Shown piece by piece: positions 1-11,078 of a DNA stretch of 64,000 nucleotides. Position 1 is the first letter of the stretch, and each line of letters starts with the position of its first letter. Made by a program: the position numbers and the translations under genes. This DNA is from Adenanthera pavonina. Lineage: Eukaryota > Streptophyta > Magnoliopsida > Fabales > Fabaceae. Below the pieces are notes generated by a model. The model did no database searches. It was not told where the DNA came from and saw only the letters and a list, made by a program, of their open reading frames with translations. The stretch covers positions 40,255,001-40,319,000 of the forward strand of contig JAIVEN010000002.1 in assembly GCA_026686845.1 (NCBI GenBank), read 5' to 3'.

Positions 1-123
1 TTAGGTAAAAAAATAATTTTTTTAATATATATATAATTAATATAAAATGTCTTATAATATAAATAAAAAATTTTATTAATAAAAAATAAGTAATAATTAA
101 GTAATAAAAAATAAGTAATAATT

Positions 124-267
124 TAGTACACAGCGGTCGTGAGAATCATTGAAGCAGAAAGGGAGGCTGAAAGGCTGCAGGTGAAGATAGAAGGCGGATA
201 TGGTGACATTGCAAGTGAGAGAAGTTGGCGTTCCACTACCACCACTAGCCACTGTCTCTTTCCCTAA
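124..267 (+). other. Isolated coding-like island, possible exon or captured gene fragment
   Basis: This stretch is clearly richer in G and C than the AT-rich DNA around it. From 133 an open frame runs to a TAA at 265-267 and reads as a charged helix-like segment (IIEAEREAERLQVKIEGG) followed by a Ser/Thr-rich end. A CAG at 131-133 could be a splice acceptor. I do not recognise the protein. It could be a last exon, a fragment carried by a transposon, or chance. There is no upstream exon in the window. Confidence 0.3.
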
Positions 268-1298
268 ACATCAATGGACAGCTTGCAAACCGAACTAATT
301 AAAATGGATCAAAATTAAACTCTATTCAAATTTAGTTTAATTTTCTCCCGTGGAAACCAATTTGTTTTGATTTAAGTTTGGTTTTGGTGGTTCAAAATCA
401 AATGAAACTTAAACCAATCCAATTATAACTCTTTTTTTTTCTATAAATATGTAATTATTTTTAAAATATGTAAAAAATATTTTTTTTATCAACATTTATT
501 TGTTCATATTTTTATATTTGTCATGAAAGTGAAACATTTGTGATGTTTTTTTAAAGTAGTGTTTGTGAAAAATTCACAATTAAAAATTTAAAATAGAATA
601 TTAGAAAAGAAAGAATCAAGTAAATTAATACAAGATCTATGTGGTAATAAAAAATAATTACTTTTTATTAAAATTTAAATAAATATGTCAACAATTAAAT
701 TGCCAAAGCCAAAAAAAAAAGAAACTTTTTTATTATTTTTTGTAATTTCTCTTGATCTAAACCAAACCAAACCGACATCTTACACAAATGGAAAATGTTT
801 CAAATTTAAAAAATCAATCTTGTTTTGCTTTGGTTCAATTCGATTTTGCCTAAAACCAAAAAAAATAAAACCTTGGAACTCCCTGAATAGCGTATCCCAT
901 GATTCTCCAACTGCAACTCCTTCTCTTTATCATTTTTGTCTTTTTTTTCTTTTTATTTTGAATTGTTTTGGATTTTTTAAATATAATAATTTCTTAATAA
1001 AAGAAAGAGAACAAATTTTGAAATAATTTTCATTATTTAAAAGGATAAAATTAACATTTTTTGGCCATCGATAAAATTAACATTGAATGCTAATATATAT
1101 ATATATATATGTATGTATGTATAACTACAATTTATAAACTTGAATTAATTCAAAACTAAAACTTTTAAAAAATTTATTAGACTAGTTAAGGAGATAATGA
1201 TGTGGAAAGAAATAAGATAGTTGGACATTTTGTAGGGAAAAGTAATATTTTTGAGTTGCAAACACCACCACTATGCTAAATATATTTTGCTATTTATT
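268..1298. other. AT-rich intergenic DNA, possible decayed hAT-type MITE
   Basis: No gene is seen. Around 285-410 and again, inverted, at 760-880 there are runs resembling AAACCGAACTAA and TTTGGTTTTGG. Such keto-rich termini are common in plant hAT-type miniature elements. The two arms match only loosely and no target duplication was found. A TA dinucleotide run lies near 1092-1110. The 113-codon open frame at 685-1026 is AT-driven and has no recognisable domain. Confidence 0.25.
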
Positions 1299-1790
1299 TA
1301 ATGATCACAATTCTATTTATTGGTTTATGACATTATTAATTGATTTGGAAGTTATTATTTTTTTATTTAATTTTTATTTCAGCCTTCAATGTTTTTTATC
1401 TCACTTAATTTTTAAAACTTCACCTTATTATTTAACTTTGCTTTCTCTATTATTTTTTTTAATTTTTTTAGAAACATTAATTTTTAATTATTTCAAATTT
1501 TTTATTTAATAAATAGTTTTCTACCTATTATATTAACATCCCTCCATAGTTAATTGTTCAAAAAATCATTGTTTACTAACTGTAAATTATTAATATTTCA
1601 TTGGGATTTGAATAATTTAAATTTTAGTTTTTTAATCATCAATTCCATTTATTGGTTTAAAACCTTATCCATTGATTTCAAGTTATTCTTTTTAATTTAA
1701 TCTTTATTTGGGCTTCAATGTTTTGGCCCCATTTAATTTTTAAAACTTTACCTTATTATTTAACTTTCCTTTTCTATTAATCTTTTCATT
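1299..1790. repeat. Diverged direct duplication, about 150 bp, 333 bp apart
   Basis: The block starting near 1301 (CACAATTCTATTTATTGGTT) recurs near 1634 with substitutions and continues through matching landmarks: TTGATTT, CTTCAATGTTTT, TTAATTTTTAAAACTT and CCTTATTATTTAACTT. The two copies are similar over about 140-150 bases in the same orientation. No coding content is apparent; the short open frame at 1273-1509 lies in the first copy and is not conserved in the second. Confidence 0.7.
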
Positions 1791-2373
1791 TTTAAAAAAA
1801 ATTAATTTTAATTAATTTAATTTCTAAATTTAAAAGTATTACGAACTTCCGTTAACTTCCCCATCCCATTATTTTAACTTTCCTATCATTATATTTTAAA
1901 TACCCTCTTTGCTCTATTTTTCATGGGTATTGTCTGTCTAAATTTTACATGTTATTCAAATATCACTTTTTTAAAGATTAGTTTCTTGATTTTGGTTTAT
2001 AATTGTTTCACTTTGTTTGTATTCATATCATAGATTAAAATGTAAATTCCTTTATGTCATTTTATTGGCTATAGTGATTAATATATATCATGGGTAGCAT
2101 CATGATCCTTCCATTTGCAATTTTATTTGGCCATAGTGACTAAACCAATATAATGAAATCTATTATTTGAGTGGAAAAATACTGTTTGAAAGTAATCTAA
2201 CCATTGTCTTTACCATAAGGAAAAAGTTTATAGGTGAAAAATCACTCAAATTTGGCATTGAATATGGTACGCGAGCCGTATTTCTTATTAGGTGAATTAA
2301 GTATGTCATTAAGGGAGGTGGGTAATTCATTGTGATCATAATTTTAAGAATTTATTTTTCTATTAATAATATA
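1791..2373. other. AT-rich spacer without recognised features
   Basis: I see no gene, RNA or mobile-element signature here. The sequence is AT-rich with only short open frames. Confidence 0.5.
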
Positions 2374-2659
2374 CTCCTTCCGGTTTATAATATAAGATAT
2401 GAGACTCATTTTTTTTTGTCTATAATAGAAGGTATAGGGATTTAAATGAACAATTTCACCCTTATTATATTTAATTATGTGAGTTGGTTACTTCTCTCTC
2501 TCATACACTTGTAAATTTCATAGGAAATCGCTTGGTTCAATCATTTTAATATTTTTTCAATTAATAGGGGTAAGTTTGAAATTTTTGGTATATTTAAAGA
2601 TTTTTCAACTTTCTTAATGCTATGAAAATGAGTCTCACATCCTATAATATGAGTCGGAG
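2374..2659. mobile_element. Stowaway-type MITE
   Basis: The element is 286 bp. It begins CTCCTTCCGGTTTATAATAT and its reverse complement begins CTCCGACTCATATTATAGGA; both arms then share TGAGACTCATTTT. Direct TA dinucleotides flank it at 2372-2373 and 2660-2661. A CTCC(C/T)TCCG-type terminus with a TA target duplication is the hallmark of Stowaway elements, which are non-autonomous relatives of Tc1/mariner. It carries no coding sequence and depends on a transposase supplied in trans. Confidence 0.85.
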
Positions 2660-2777
2660 TAAATATTATTCAATCTTTTATATGATTTTTTATAATATTC
2701 TATTTATTTATTAAAAATTTTTTGTTTGCCCCGTGCGCTATATATAACAAGTCATGGCATGTGAACAATATTAGCTC

Positions 2778-2860
2778 ACGGGCCATGCCCCGTACAAGGC
2801 ATCAACCAGAAAATCTAGTTTATTATTAACTAGGCAGCGTACCGTGCTAACGCACGGGCA
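2778..2860. repeat. Two convergent Helitron-like 3' termini
   Basis: On the plus strand an ACGGG/CCCGT hairpin (2778-2793) is followed after 21 nt by CTAGT (2815-2819). On the minus strand a CCGTGC/GCACGG stem with a 4-nt loop (2842-2857) is followed after 8 nt by CTAGT (2829-2833) and then T. A GC hairpin just before CTRRT is the typical Helitron 3' end. The minus-strand end is the better one; the plus-strand spacing is longer than usual. Matching 5' ends were not identified. Confidence 0.45.
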
Positions 2861-3177
2861 TCTCAAATAATTTTATCCCAGAATTACAAAATGTCTTTCT
2901 TATGTGATCCTAAGGCTTAAATTTCACCCCCTTTTTTGGTTTTTTCCCTATTTAGATCGATACTAGATGTATTTTTCTCCAGAAGAGTTTCTTTGAGTTT
3001 ATTTATGCTCATGCGTACATTTTTTTTTTTTCCTTTTAAGCTGAACCGTTGTCGTACTGAGATATAAGTTGTTAAAATTTTTGTTAGTGGGTAAAAAATA
3101 TTAGTTCCAATGATGTTACAAAAACATGAGTGTAATAAAAAGTTAGTTGATTTGGATTAATTTTGAAATTGAAGTAG

Positions 3178-3568
3178 TTTTTATTTGATTAATCATTAAG
3201 GTTGCATGGTCTAATTAATTATTAACAATTTATTAAATAAATTGTACAATTGAAAAAAAGGAAAAAAAGAAAAGTATTTTGCTGTTTTCTATTATGTGAA
3301 AACGTAGGCAAACAAAGAAACTTACTGACTACATAAGTTAGTAAAGAGTTTGATTAAGAAAGAAGAGTATAAGATTAGAAGCAATCAGATAACATAGGAA
3401 TTAGGAAGTATACATTGATTTTTTATTTTATTAATCATTAGGATTGTACGGTCTAATTGATTATTAACAATTTATTAAATAAATTGTACAATTGAAAAAA
3501 GAAAGCATTTTGTTGATTTCTATCATGTATAAATGAAGGTAAACAAAGAAACTTACTCATTACATAAT
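3178..3568. repeat. Tandem duplication of a unit of about 155 bp
   Basis: Copy 1 (about 3178-3337) and copy 2 (about 3419-3568) share ATTAATCATTA, GGTCTAATT, the block AACAATTTATTAAATAAATT, GTACAATTGAAAAAA and AACAAAGAAACTTACT in the same order. They are separated by about 80 bp. No coding or transposon function is visible. A ten-base poly-C run follows at about 3611. Confidence 0.75.
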
Positions 3569-4149
3569 TAGGAGTAATTATATAACATTCCCACCCAGCT
3601 CCTCCATTCCCCCCCCCCCCTAAAATAAAAAACTTTTTTCCTTCTCTTTCAAATCGCTCAAACTAAATAGATCCTAAAATACAAGGAGAGAAAGTAGTAG
3701 GATTTAGAAAACAAATTAAATATGAACATATAAAATTTGAAGCCAAAGCCCCTCTTGACAGCTAGGTTGTCAATTTTCCTTTGGGTTGGCAAATGGCAAA
3801 GGAGGAACCAAACTTACTATCAACCAATGTAGTTTCCATATAAACTCAACAAATAGCTTCCATATGTTTTTCCCTCCCTCTTTGTGGCCTTTCTACCAAT
3901 ATATACTACTCTTTAACAACAAAGCTTTTGTTGAATCAAGTATTTTTAATAATTCCAAACAAACTGAAGCTTGGAAGAAAGATATCAAAGGTGTACAAAA
4001 GATCTCAAGTGAAGAAATTTAAGAAAAGTGAGTATAAGATTAGTTGTAGAATTTCTCACTATATTTACATGAGTAAAATACTTTGATCTTTCACCCAAAT
4101 ATTTTTAAAATGTGTTTTTCAAATAATCCTATATTAACTTATGATATAT
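3569..4149. other. Intergenic spacer without a recognised gene
   Basis: The 78-codon open frame at 3786-4022 has no recognisable domain or splice context. Otherwise I see nothing beyond AT-rich sequence. Confidence 0.4.
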
Positions 4150-5570
4150 TTGAAAAATATCCACTAACAGATAAATTTTGAACTATTAAACTTCATATGT
4201 TACCTTGAAAATTCGAACTTTAAAGGTTGAAATTTGAATTTACAAAGATGTTGCCTCTAGCAGATAAATTTCAGACTGTTAAAATTCAAACTTTGGGCAA
4301 AGAACAACTTGTGAAAAATAAAAAATTCATCTAAAACTATGTCAAAGTTCATCAGAAAGTAAAATTTAGAAAAAGTTCGAAGTCAGTCCTTTGATAGACG
4401 AACTTTGAATTTGAAAATTTGAATTTTGGATAAAACACAAGTTGTGATAAATGAAAAAATTTGTCTGAAGATATATCAAAGTTCATCTGAAAGTGAAGTT
4501 TAAAAAGAGTTCCATGTCAGCCCTTTGACAAACAAACTTTGGTCTTCTAAAATTTAAACTTTGAAATAAGTCTAATAAGAAGTCTCTCTGACAGATGAAC
4601 TTTGGTTTTTGAAAATTTGAATTTCGAAAAGAAGAGCTTTTGTGCCATATTGAGTTACTCACTGACAGACGAATTTTGGGTATTAAAATTCAAATTTCAA
4701 ATGTACTGTGGTAATATGGAACTACTGTTCATTCTTCTCAAAAGAACTTTAACTTTGAAAATTCATATGTTCCAACATGAAAATATTTGTCAAAGATGAA
4801 AATTTGAATTTTACTTTTGAACAGACGAATTTTGAAGTTCAACGATAAAGTCTTTAACTTATGGTCTCTACGAAATTCATTTGTTGACACCCCAAAATTT
4901 GAACTTCAGATGTTAAACGCATTAAATTCGGCTGGTGAAGGGATAGTTTTATAGAGTAACCATTGGGTAATGTCTCTAATGGCTAGATCTTGTCTCTAAC
5001 GTATAGTTAAGACATAAATCTATAAACAAAACTTCATTTGAAGAGTGGGTAACGATCATACGTTGTATATACTGAAACTCTGTTAAATTCTTTAGTCAAA
5101 ACCTTCTGCTCTTACACACTTCTTATTTTGTACTTCAATTGTCATATATACTATAAATTAGAGAGTTCATTTGCTGTAAACAATCTTATCTTTATCTGAA
5201 AGATAGATATTCTTGTGAGAAAATTTCACAAGGGATTTGGGAAGTACTAAGATAGAGTATAAAGAGGGAAACTGTAAGCTCTTGGAACAGAGTATAGAGT
5301 TGTACTGTGACATTGCAAGGAGTCTACCAAATTCTTGCAAGATAGTGGAAAATCTCAAGTGATGACTTGAGGACTGGACATAAGTTAAGAGAAAGAGACC
5401 GAACCAGAATAAATATTTGTGTCTTCTCTTCCCTTACCTTGCTTTCCACTTTGTTATATTTTATACTCTGTTTTTCTGTCACTCTTGTTTTCACTGTTCT
5501 CTTACACTTTTACAGAAAATTTTTAATCTTCCTAATTCACCTCCCTCTTGGGAAGCCAGCAAACCTAACA
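4150..5570 (+). mobile_element. Copia-type 5' LTR (copy A)
   Basis: The right end is sharp: ...CCTAACA at 5570 with a tRNA-Met primer site directly after it. The left end is approximate and set by where alignment to the inverted copy at 8146-9455 fades. The left half is made of decayed repeats of the form AAATTTGAATTTT...AAATTCGTCTGTC. A block with CTGAAGATATATCAAAGTTC is present about twice here and once in the inverted copy. The right half holds GTCTCTAACG-rich and CTTGTGAGAAAATTTCAC sequences also found in the other copies (16031-16966 and 61806-63772). Confidence 0.8.
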
Positions 5571-5572
5571 AG

Positions 5573-5584
5573 TGGTATCAGAGC
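5573..5584 (+). other. Primer binding site (tRNA-Met) of Copia element
   Basis: TGGTATCAGAGC lies two bases after the LTR end. It is complementary to the 3' end of initiator tRNA-Met, the usual primer for plant Copia reverse transcription. Confidence 0.9.
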
Positions 5585-5625
5585 TTAGTTTTTCAAGCAA
5601 AGGATCTAACAATCTGGGAAAATCA

Positions 5626-7324
5626 ATGGCTAGCTTTGGAGAGAGTATCCTTCTAAAGGGAAACAACACAAATAGACCTCCTGGTTTTAGTAGAGAGCAT
5701 TATGGATACTGAAAGATGAGAATGCGAATCTATCTTTAGTCCATTGATTTGGACATCTGGTCAGTCATCCAAAAAGGGGATTTTGTCCAAATGAAGTTGC
5801 AGAATGATGGAAAATACAAAGGGAAGCCAGAAGATGAGTGGAATGAAGAAGATAAGAGAAGAGTCCTGCTAAACTTTAAAGCAAAACACTACTTAGTCAG
5901 TGCACTCAACCAGGACGAATTCTATAGAGTGTCACAATATACCACAGCTAAGGGTGTGTGGGACACTCTAGAAATGGTTCATGAAGGAACTACTGGAGTA
6001 AGGGAGAACAAATTGAACTCCTGCATTGGTGAGTATGAAAGTTTCAAAATGGTGGAAGGAGAGAGTATCAAAGAGTTGCAAAAGAGATTTACCCTCATTG
6101 TGAATCAACTGAAGAGTCTTGGCAGGGAGTACACTTAGCCAGAGAAAGTCAGAAAAATCCTTAGAGCTCTTCCTCTGGAATGACAACCAAAAGTAATAGC
6201 AATAGAAGAAGTCAGAGGAGAGTCAATGGCTTCTATTACAGTACTCTTTGGTAGCATTGAAGAGTATGAGGGAAAAATAAAGGTTCTCATGGAAGCTGGT
6301 CAAGATAGGAAGAAGAAGGGCCTTGCTTTAAAGCTGTAGAAGAAAAAGAAGAAGAGTCTGACTAGATGAAGAGACTCTGGCTGTGATGGTCAGAAAATTC
6401 GGAAGGTTCTATAACAAGAAGAGAAATAAAATATTCTTCAAGAAAGGAGCAGTTGGAGACAATAAGAAAGAAGGCAAAGAGCCTGTTACATGCTATGAAT
6501 ATAAAAAGTAAGGGCATATCAAATGAGATTGTCCACAATTCCTAAAGAAGCAAGAGAAGGAAATGAAAGCTGCTGACAAGGGTAAAAAGAAAAGGGCATA
6601 TATCTCATCAATCTGGAGTAATAGCTCAGATGAAGATGATGATGATGAGGAAGAAATTGCCAACATCTGCTTGATGGCACTTGCATCTGAAGAGACTCCA
6701 AGCTCATCTAACAGTGATCATGAAGATGAGGTATATGAATCTGAACCTTCCTATTATGAATTACTTGATACATTTCATGATCTGCATGATGAGTTCATTA
6801 AAACTGCTAAAGAACTAAAACAAGCTAAGAAAAGGATTAGCAAGTTAGAATCTGATTGTCAAATCTTTGACACTGCATCTCTGCATAAAACTGAATCTGC
6901 TTGCTATACATCATGCATTGAACTGAAGCAGACTAATGAATATCTTTTGAAAAGCATAGTTAGACTCACTAAGGGTAAAGATATGTTGTTTGCTTTGTTG
7001 GGAAGTCAGAGAATTGCACAAGGAAAAGCCAGACTTGGCTATGATCCTTGTGTAGTTAAGAAAAAGAATGAAAAGAAAAATCAAAACTTGTATATGAGAT
7101 ACTTTGTGCATGCTAATGAACATAAAAAGAAAAGTCACACCTCAAAACGCATTGAATCTTATGTCCAACCAAAATATGTGAAACAAAAGTATTATCTGCA
7201 TTGCTTTCTTCCTGCATCACAATCGTGCAGTCCCTTTATCACTTACCACTTCTGTAAAAAGAAGGGACATGTTTCCCATTCATGTTTATTAAAGAAAAAT
7301 GGACTTGGCAGGAAGGTAGAATGA
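5626..7324 (+). pseudogene. Copia gag pseudogene (UBN2/SIRE-like)
   Basis: The original start is probably the ATG at 5626 (MASFGESILLKG). The frame has a TGA where Trp is expected and a TAG where Gln is expected before reading on from 5749 through a UBN2-type capsid domain (KGVWDTLEMVHEG). Stops follow at 6136 and 6181, then frameshifts. A first zinc knuckle near 6490 is broken (CYEYKK*GHIK*DC). From 6563 a 253-codon frame carries an acidic stretch, a coiled coil (about residues 60-100) and a second knuckle, FCKKKGHVSHSC, whose first Cys is Tyr. Gag would form the virus-like particle around element RNA. No intact Gag can be made. Confidence 0.85.
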
Positions 7325-7439
7325 GTTCCCAAAAGTACATCTGTATCTAGGGAAAATGCCACTGACAGAAAAGGACCCAAGCAATTTGGGTACCTAAAAA
7401 GAAAAACTAAACCTTGTTTTAGAGGTTTGTCTTAGAGCA

Positions 7440-8102
7440 AGAAAAATCAACAAATAGTATATGGACAGTGCTTGCTCAAGTCATATGATTGGTGATAAGG
7501 AGAAGTTCATCACCCTTAGAGATAAGAAAGGAGGAAAGGTGACATTTGGTGGTGACCAATATAATAAAATAATTGGCATTGGTATTGTGGGCAAGAATCC
7601 TGAAGCATCTATAGAAGAGGTGCTATTTGTAGTTTGACTCAACCATAACCTGCTGAATATGAGTTAGACATGTGATAAAGGGAATTGGGTAGTGTTTGAC
7701 TCAAAGTTCTGCCTGCTCATTCCAAAAAGTGATCATAAAGTAATCCTCAAAGCTTAAAGGGATAGTAACTGCTATACCATTAATCTTGATGAACTTCTCT
7801 CCTTAGATTCTGTATGTTTAATTAGTAAAGATAATGATAGTTGACTGTGACATAGAAGACTAGCACATGTTAATATGAACTAATTGACAAAATTAATTAA
7901 GAATAATTTAGTCACTGGTTTATCAAAAATCTCTTTTGAAAAGGATAAAGAATGTGATGCATGGCTTAAAGGGAAATAAACTAAATCGTCATTCAAATAT
8001 AAAAATATAATCACCACATCTAGACCACTGCAATTGTTGCATATGGATTTGATAGGTCCATCTAGAGTAAAAAGCATTAGTGAAAATCTGTATGTGCTTG
8101 TA
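7440..8102 (+). pseudogene. Copia protease / integrase N-terminus pseudogene, truncated
   Basis: At 7458 the retropepsin motif reads YMDSACSSHMIGDKEKF, with a TAG directly before it where Copia elements usually have Trp. A pre-integrase zinc domain follows near 7850 (HRRLAHVNM ... KECDAWLKGK): the last CxxC Cys is Trp and several stops interrupt it. The first integrase aspartate sits in HMDLIGPSR near 8045. The frame ends at about 8102, where an inverted leader and LTR begin. The rest of integrase, reverse transcriptase and RNase H are missing. Order gag-protease-integrase confirms Copia. Confidence 0.85.
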
Positions 8103-8145
8103 ATTGTTAGATTCTTTGTTTGGAAGTTTGGACTCTGATACCACT
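8103..8145 (-). other. Inverted Copia leader with primer binding site
   Basis: Read on the minus strand this is AGTGGTATCAGAGT (primer site TGGTATCAGAGT at 8132-8143) followed by leader bases ending GAATCTAACAAT. The plus-strand leader at 5571-5614 has the same layout and ends GGATCTAACAAT. The join to integrase sequence is at about 8102. Confidence 0.85.
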
Positions 8146-9455
8146 TGTTAGTTATGTTGGCTTCCCAAGAGGGGAGTGAATTATGAAGATTAAAATTTTC
8201 TACAAAAGTGTGAGAGAGTGGTGAAAGCAAGAGTGATAGTAAAAGCAGAGTATAAAAGTAACTAAGTGAAAAACAAGATAGGGGAAGAGAAGATACAAAT
8301 ATTTATCCTGGTTTAGTCTCTTTCTCTTGACCTACGTCTAGTCTTCAAGCTACCACTTGAGATTTTTCACTATCTTGCAAGAATTTGGTGGGTTTTTTGT
8401 AATGCCTCAGTACAACTTGATGCTCTGTTTCAAAAGCTTGTAATCTCACTCTCTGCACTCTAGCTAAGTGCTTCCCAAATCCCTTGTGAAACCCCATCAC
8501 AAGAAAATATTATTGATTACAGTAAATGAACTCTCTAATTTAGAGTGTATGCGAAAGTTGATGTACAAGATATAAAGTATCTGTGAGCAGAAGACTTTGA
8601 CTCAAGAATTTTTTGCAGAGTTTCTGTATATACAATGTAAAATCATTACCCATATCTTCAAATGAAGTTCTCTTTATAGACTTATATCTTAACTAAACGT
8701 TAGAGACAAGATCTAGCCGTTAGAGACGTTATCCAATGGTTACTCTGAAAAACTATCCGTTCACCAATAGCATTTAATGCGTCTGACATTCAAAGTTAAA
8801 ATTTTGGTGTGTCAACAGACGAATTTCTCAGAGATCGTAAGCTAAAGACTTTAACGCTGAACCTTGAAGTTCATCTGTTCTAAATAAAAGTTTGAATTAT
8901 CATTTTTGTTAAATGTTTCTATGTTGGAATATACGAATTTTCAAGTTTAAAGTTTTTCTGGTAAATATGAATAGTTGTTCTATATTGTTACAGTGCCTTC
9001 GAAATTCAAATTTTGGTACCTAAAATTTGTCTGTCAGTGGACAGCTCAATATGGTACAATAGTTATTCTTTTCGAAATTCAAATTTTCAAATACCAAAGT
9101 TCGTCTGTCAGAGAGATCTTTTATCAGACCAAATTTCAAAGTTTGAATTTCTGAATACTGAAATTTGTATGTCAAAAGACTATCATAACAAACTTGCAAA
9201 CTATCTTTCCAAAGTTTGAATTTTCAAAATTAAGGTTTGACTGTTAGAGGACTAACTTAAAACTTTTTCTAAACTTTATTTTCAGATGAACTTTGACATA
9301 TCTTCAGACAAATTTTTCAATTTTCATAGTTTGTGTTTTACCCGAAATTCGAATTTTTAAAAATGAAATTCGTCTGTTAGAGGAATCTCTTTTCTGACTA
9401 ACATATTTTCACTCCGAAGTTCGAATTTCAGACATCAAAGTTTAAAATTCATTAC
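8146..9455 (-). mobile_element. Copia-type LTR in inverted orientation (copy B)
   Basis: The reverse complement aligns with copy A over most of its length, from the terminal CTAACA (plus-strand TGTTAG at 8146) through the GTCTCTAACG region to the palindromic repeats (for example GAAAAATTTGTCTGAAGATA). The outer boundary is approximate, at 9403-9455. It carries its own primer site, so it was the 5' LTR of a copy running the other way. The result is a foldback structure with 1.3-1.4 kb inverted terminal repeats. Confidence 0.8.
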
Positions 9456-10044
9456 ATATATGAGTTCATTGGGTGGCTCCTTATATAAAAGAATAAAAGT
9501 TCTGAAATTCATTCTTATTAATCTCTCTCTATCTCAACAGTACATAGGTGGCTCCTTATATAAAAGAATAAGGCAACCAAACCCTAGGCTAAAATAAAAA
9601 ACAAAAATTATAATAAAAATAAAGAAAATAATCAGATCTAATCCTAAAGGAGGCACCACAATCTAAATAAAAAAGGAAACAAAATATTCTTATAAATTAC
9701 TCCTAAAGGTGGCACCATGTTGCTGAAAAGAAAATAAAATCCTAGATTCTAATCTTTAAAAAATTAGGAAACAATCAAAACTTAATATCCAAGACACAAT
9801 CTTTGACTACAAGTCTTATTTCTGAAAAATAAAAAGAAAACAAAAATTCTAAATAAAATAAAATAAAGAAGACTCTTTTTTAGTTGATCACATGAGTGAC
9901 ACATAATCACTTAAGTAATCTCCTCTAAGTGGGCTCTCTTTGGGCTTGGATTTGTAACTTGCAAGGAAGAGAACATAATCAAGCTATTTGGACTTCTTGG
10001 GCTGGATCATCTATGCCTTGTAATGGAACTTTAGCTTCCCAAGC
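9456..10044 (-). mobile_element. Gypsy LTR / 3' region on the minus strand
   Basis: GTGGCTCCTTATATAAAAGAATAA occurs twice (about 9471 and 9547); in reverse it gives a TATATAAGGAGCC promoter-like motif, usual in Gypsy LTRs. Leftover motifs AAAGGAGGCACCA (9648) and AAAGGTGGCACCA (9706) repeat. It lies directly downstream, on the minus strand, of a Gypsy polyprotein tail. Exact LTR limits and a partner LTR were not found. Confidence 0.5.
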
Positions 10045-10620
10045 TTAATTTCCAAGTAATGAAGCTTCCTTTTTATGCTTTGGAATTTGTCCAAGGATCC
10101 TCAACATTTCATGCCTCAAGCCTACTCTATCATTCCCTCCCTCCTCGAAAGGATTCTTTCTCAAATCTCCATAATCTACATGGAAGGAAAGGGAACGATT
10201 AGAAGTATCAAATAGATAATAAGCAGTATACTTACCATTTAAGCTTAATTGATGCATCTTTACTTTAATCCGTCCATGAACTTCAAGAAAATCACTCTCC
10301 CTTTCCTGTAAACTTATTTTAAATGTTCGTTTAAGCCTTTGCAACCATAACATTGCTCTAGGGTCGAAAATTTCATTTTCTAGCTTTAATGAAGAAAATC
10401 TAGAATCTTTTTTCATATCATTTTCACCAATATCCTGCCACAAATAACTGAACACAAACTCGACACAACTAGACTCAAACGAAATCAAAGGGTTAAGGAA
10501 AACATGAAAGACAAAATTAGGACAAAAAATGACACAAAAAGACTCAAAAGGGACTAAGGTGGTATAGTGATTATGTGGGAATAAATCCAGATAGATTTGC
10601 ACATAATTCATTAAATTCAA
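10045..10620 (-). pseudogene. Gypsy polyprotein C-terminal tail in a 191-codon frame
   Basis: The recognisable part is near the C-terminus: DYGDLRKNPFEEGGNDR (about residues 149-165). This is the conserved tail that follows the integrase C-terminal domain in one common group of plant Ty3/Gypsy polyproteins. Residues 1-148 do not match a domain I know and have no zinc, catalytic or RNase motif. No reverse transcriptase or integrase core lies upstream on this strand, so the gene is a remnant. A second open frame upstream (10624-10947) is unrecognised. The gag of a similar element lies on the opposite strand at 12422-13656. Confidence 0.5.
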
Positions 10621-10945
10621 AATCTAGATAGATTTGACACATAAAGATGATGTACAATGGTAGAGCAAAGATGGAGAAAAAATAACTAAAGGAAACAAAA
10701 CACAATGACCATGAGGTGGAATAGAGGATGTATCAATGATGGGTGAATATGACACTAAATTATCACAATGCATCTCTTTCACAAGGAAATCATGCAATAA
10801 AGATAGGTGACATAATTCAAAGAAATTAGAAACATAGTAAGAAGGAAGAAGAACATACAATGAAGACACATAATAAAGATGACGTGAAGAAGGAAGGAGT
10901 TTTGTATAAACTACTTCAAGCTCACTTTCACTCTCATTCTTCCTC

Positions 10946-11078
10946 AAACTCTCTTTTTCTTTTCTCTTTTTCCTCTTTTTCTTTCTCTTTTTTACTCTTG
11001 GTGTGATTCCTTAAACTCTCTTTTTCTTTTCTCTTTTTCCTCTTTTTCTTTCTCTTTTTCACTCTTGGTGTGATTTGG
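10946..11078. repeat. Tandem duplication, about 67 bp, pyrimidine-rich
   Basis: Two head-to-tail copies (10946-11012 and 11013-11078) start AAACTCTCTTTTTCTTTTC and end ACTCTTGGTGTGATT, with one or two differences. On the minus strand they encode a Lys/Arg/Glu-rich run, which is composition and not evidence for a gene. Confidence 0.85.

Noticed and set aside
685..1026. 113-codon plus-strand open frame
   Set aside because: Low-complexity, AT-driven sequence with no domain, overlapping a possible decayed MITE arm.
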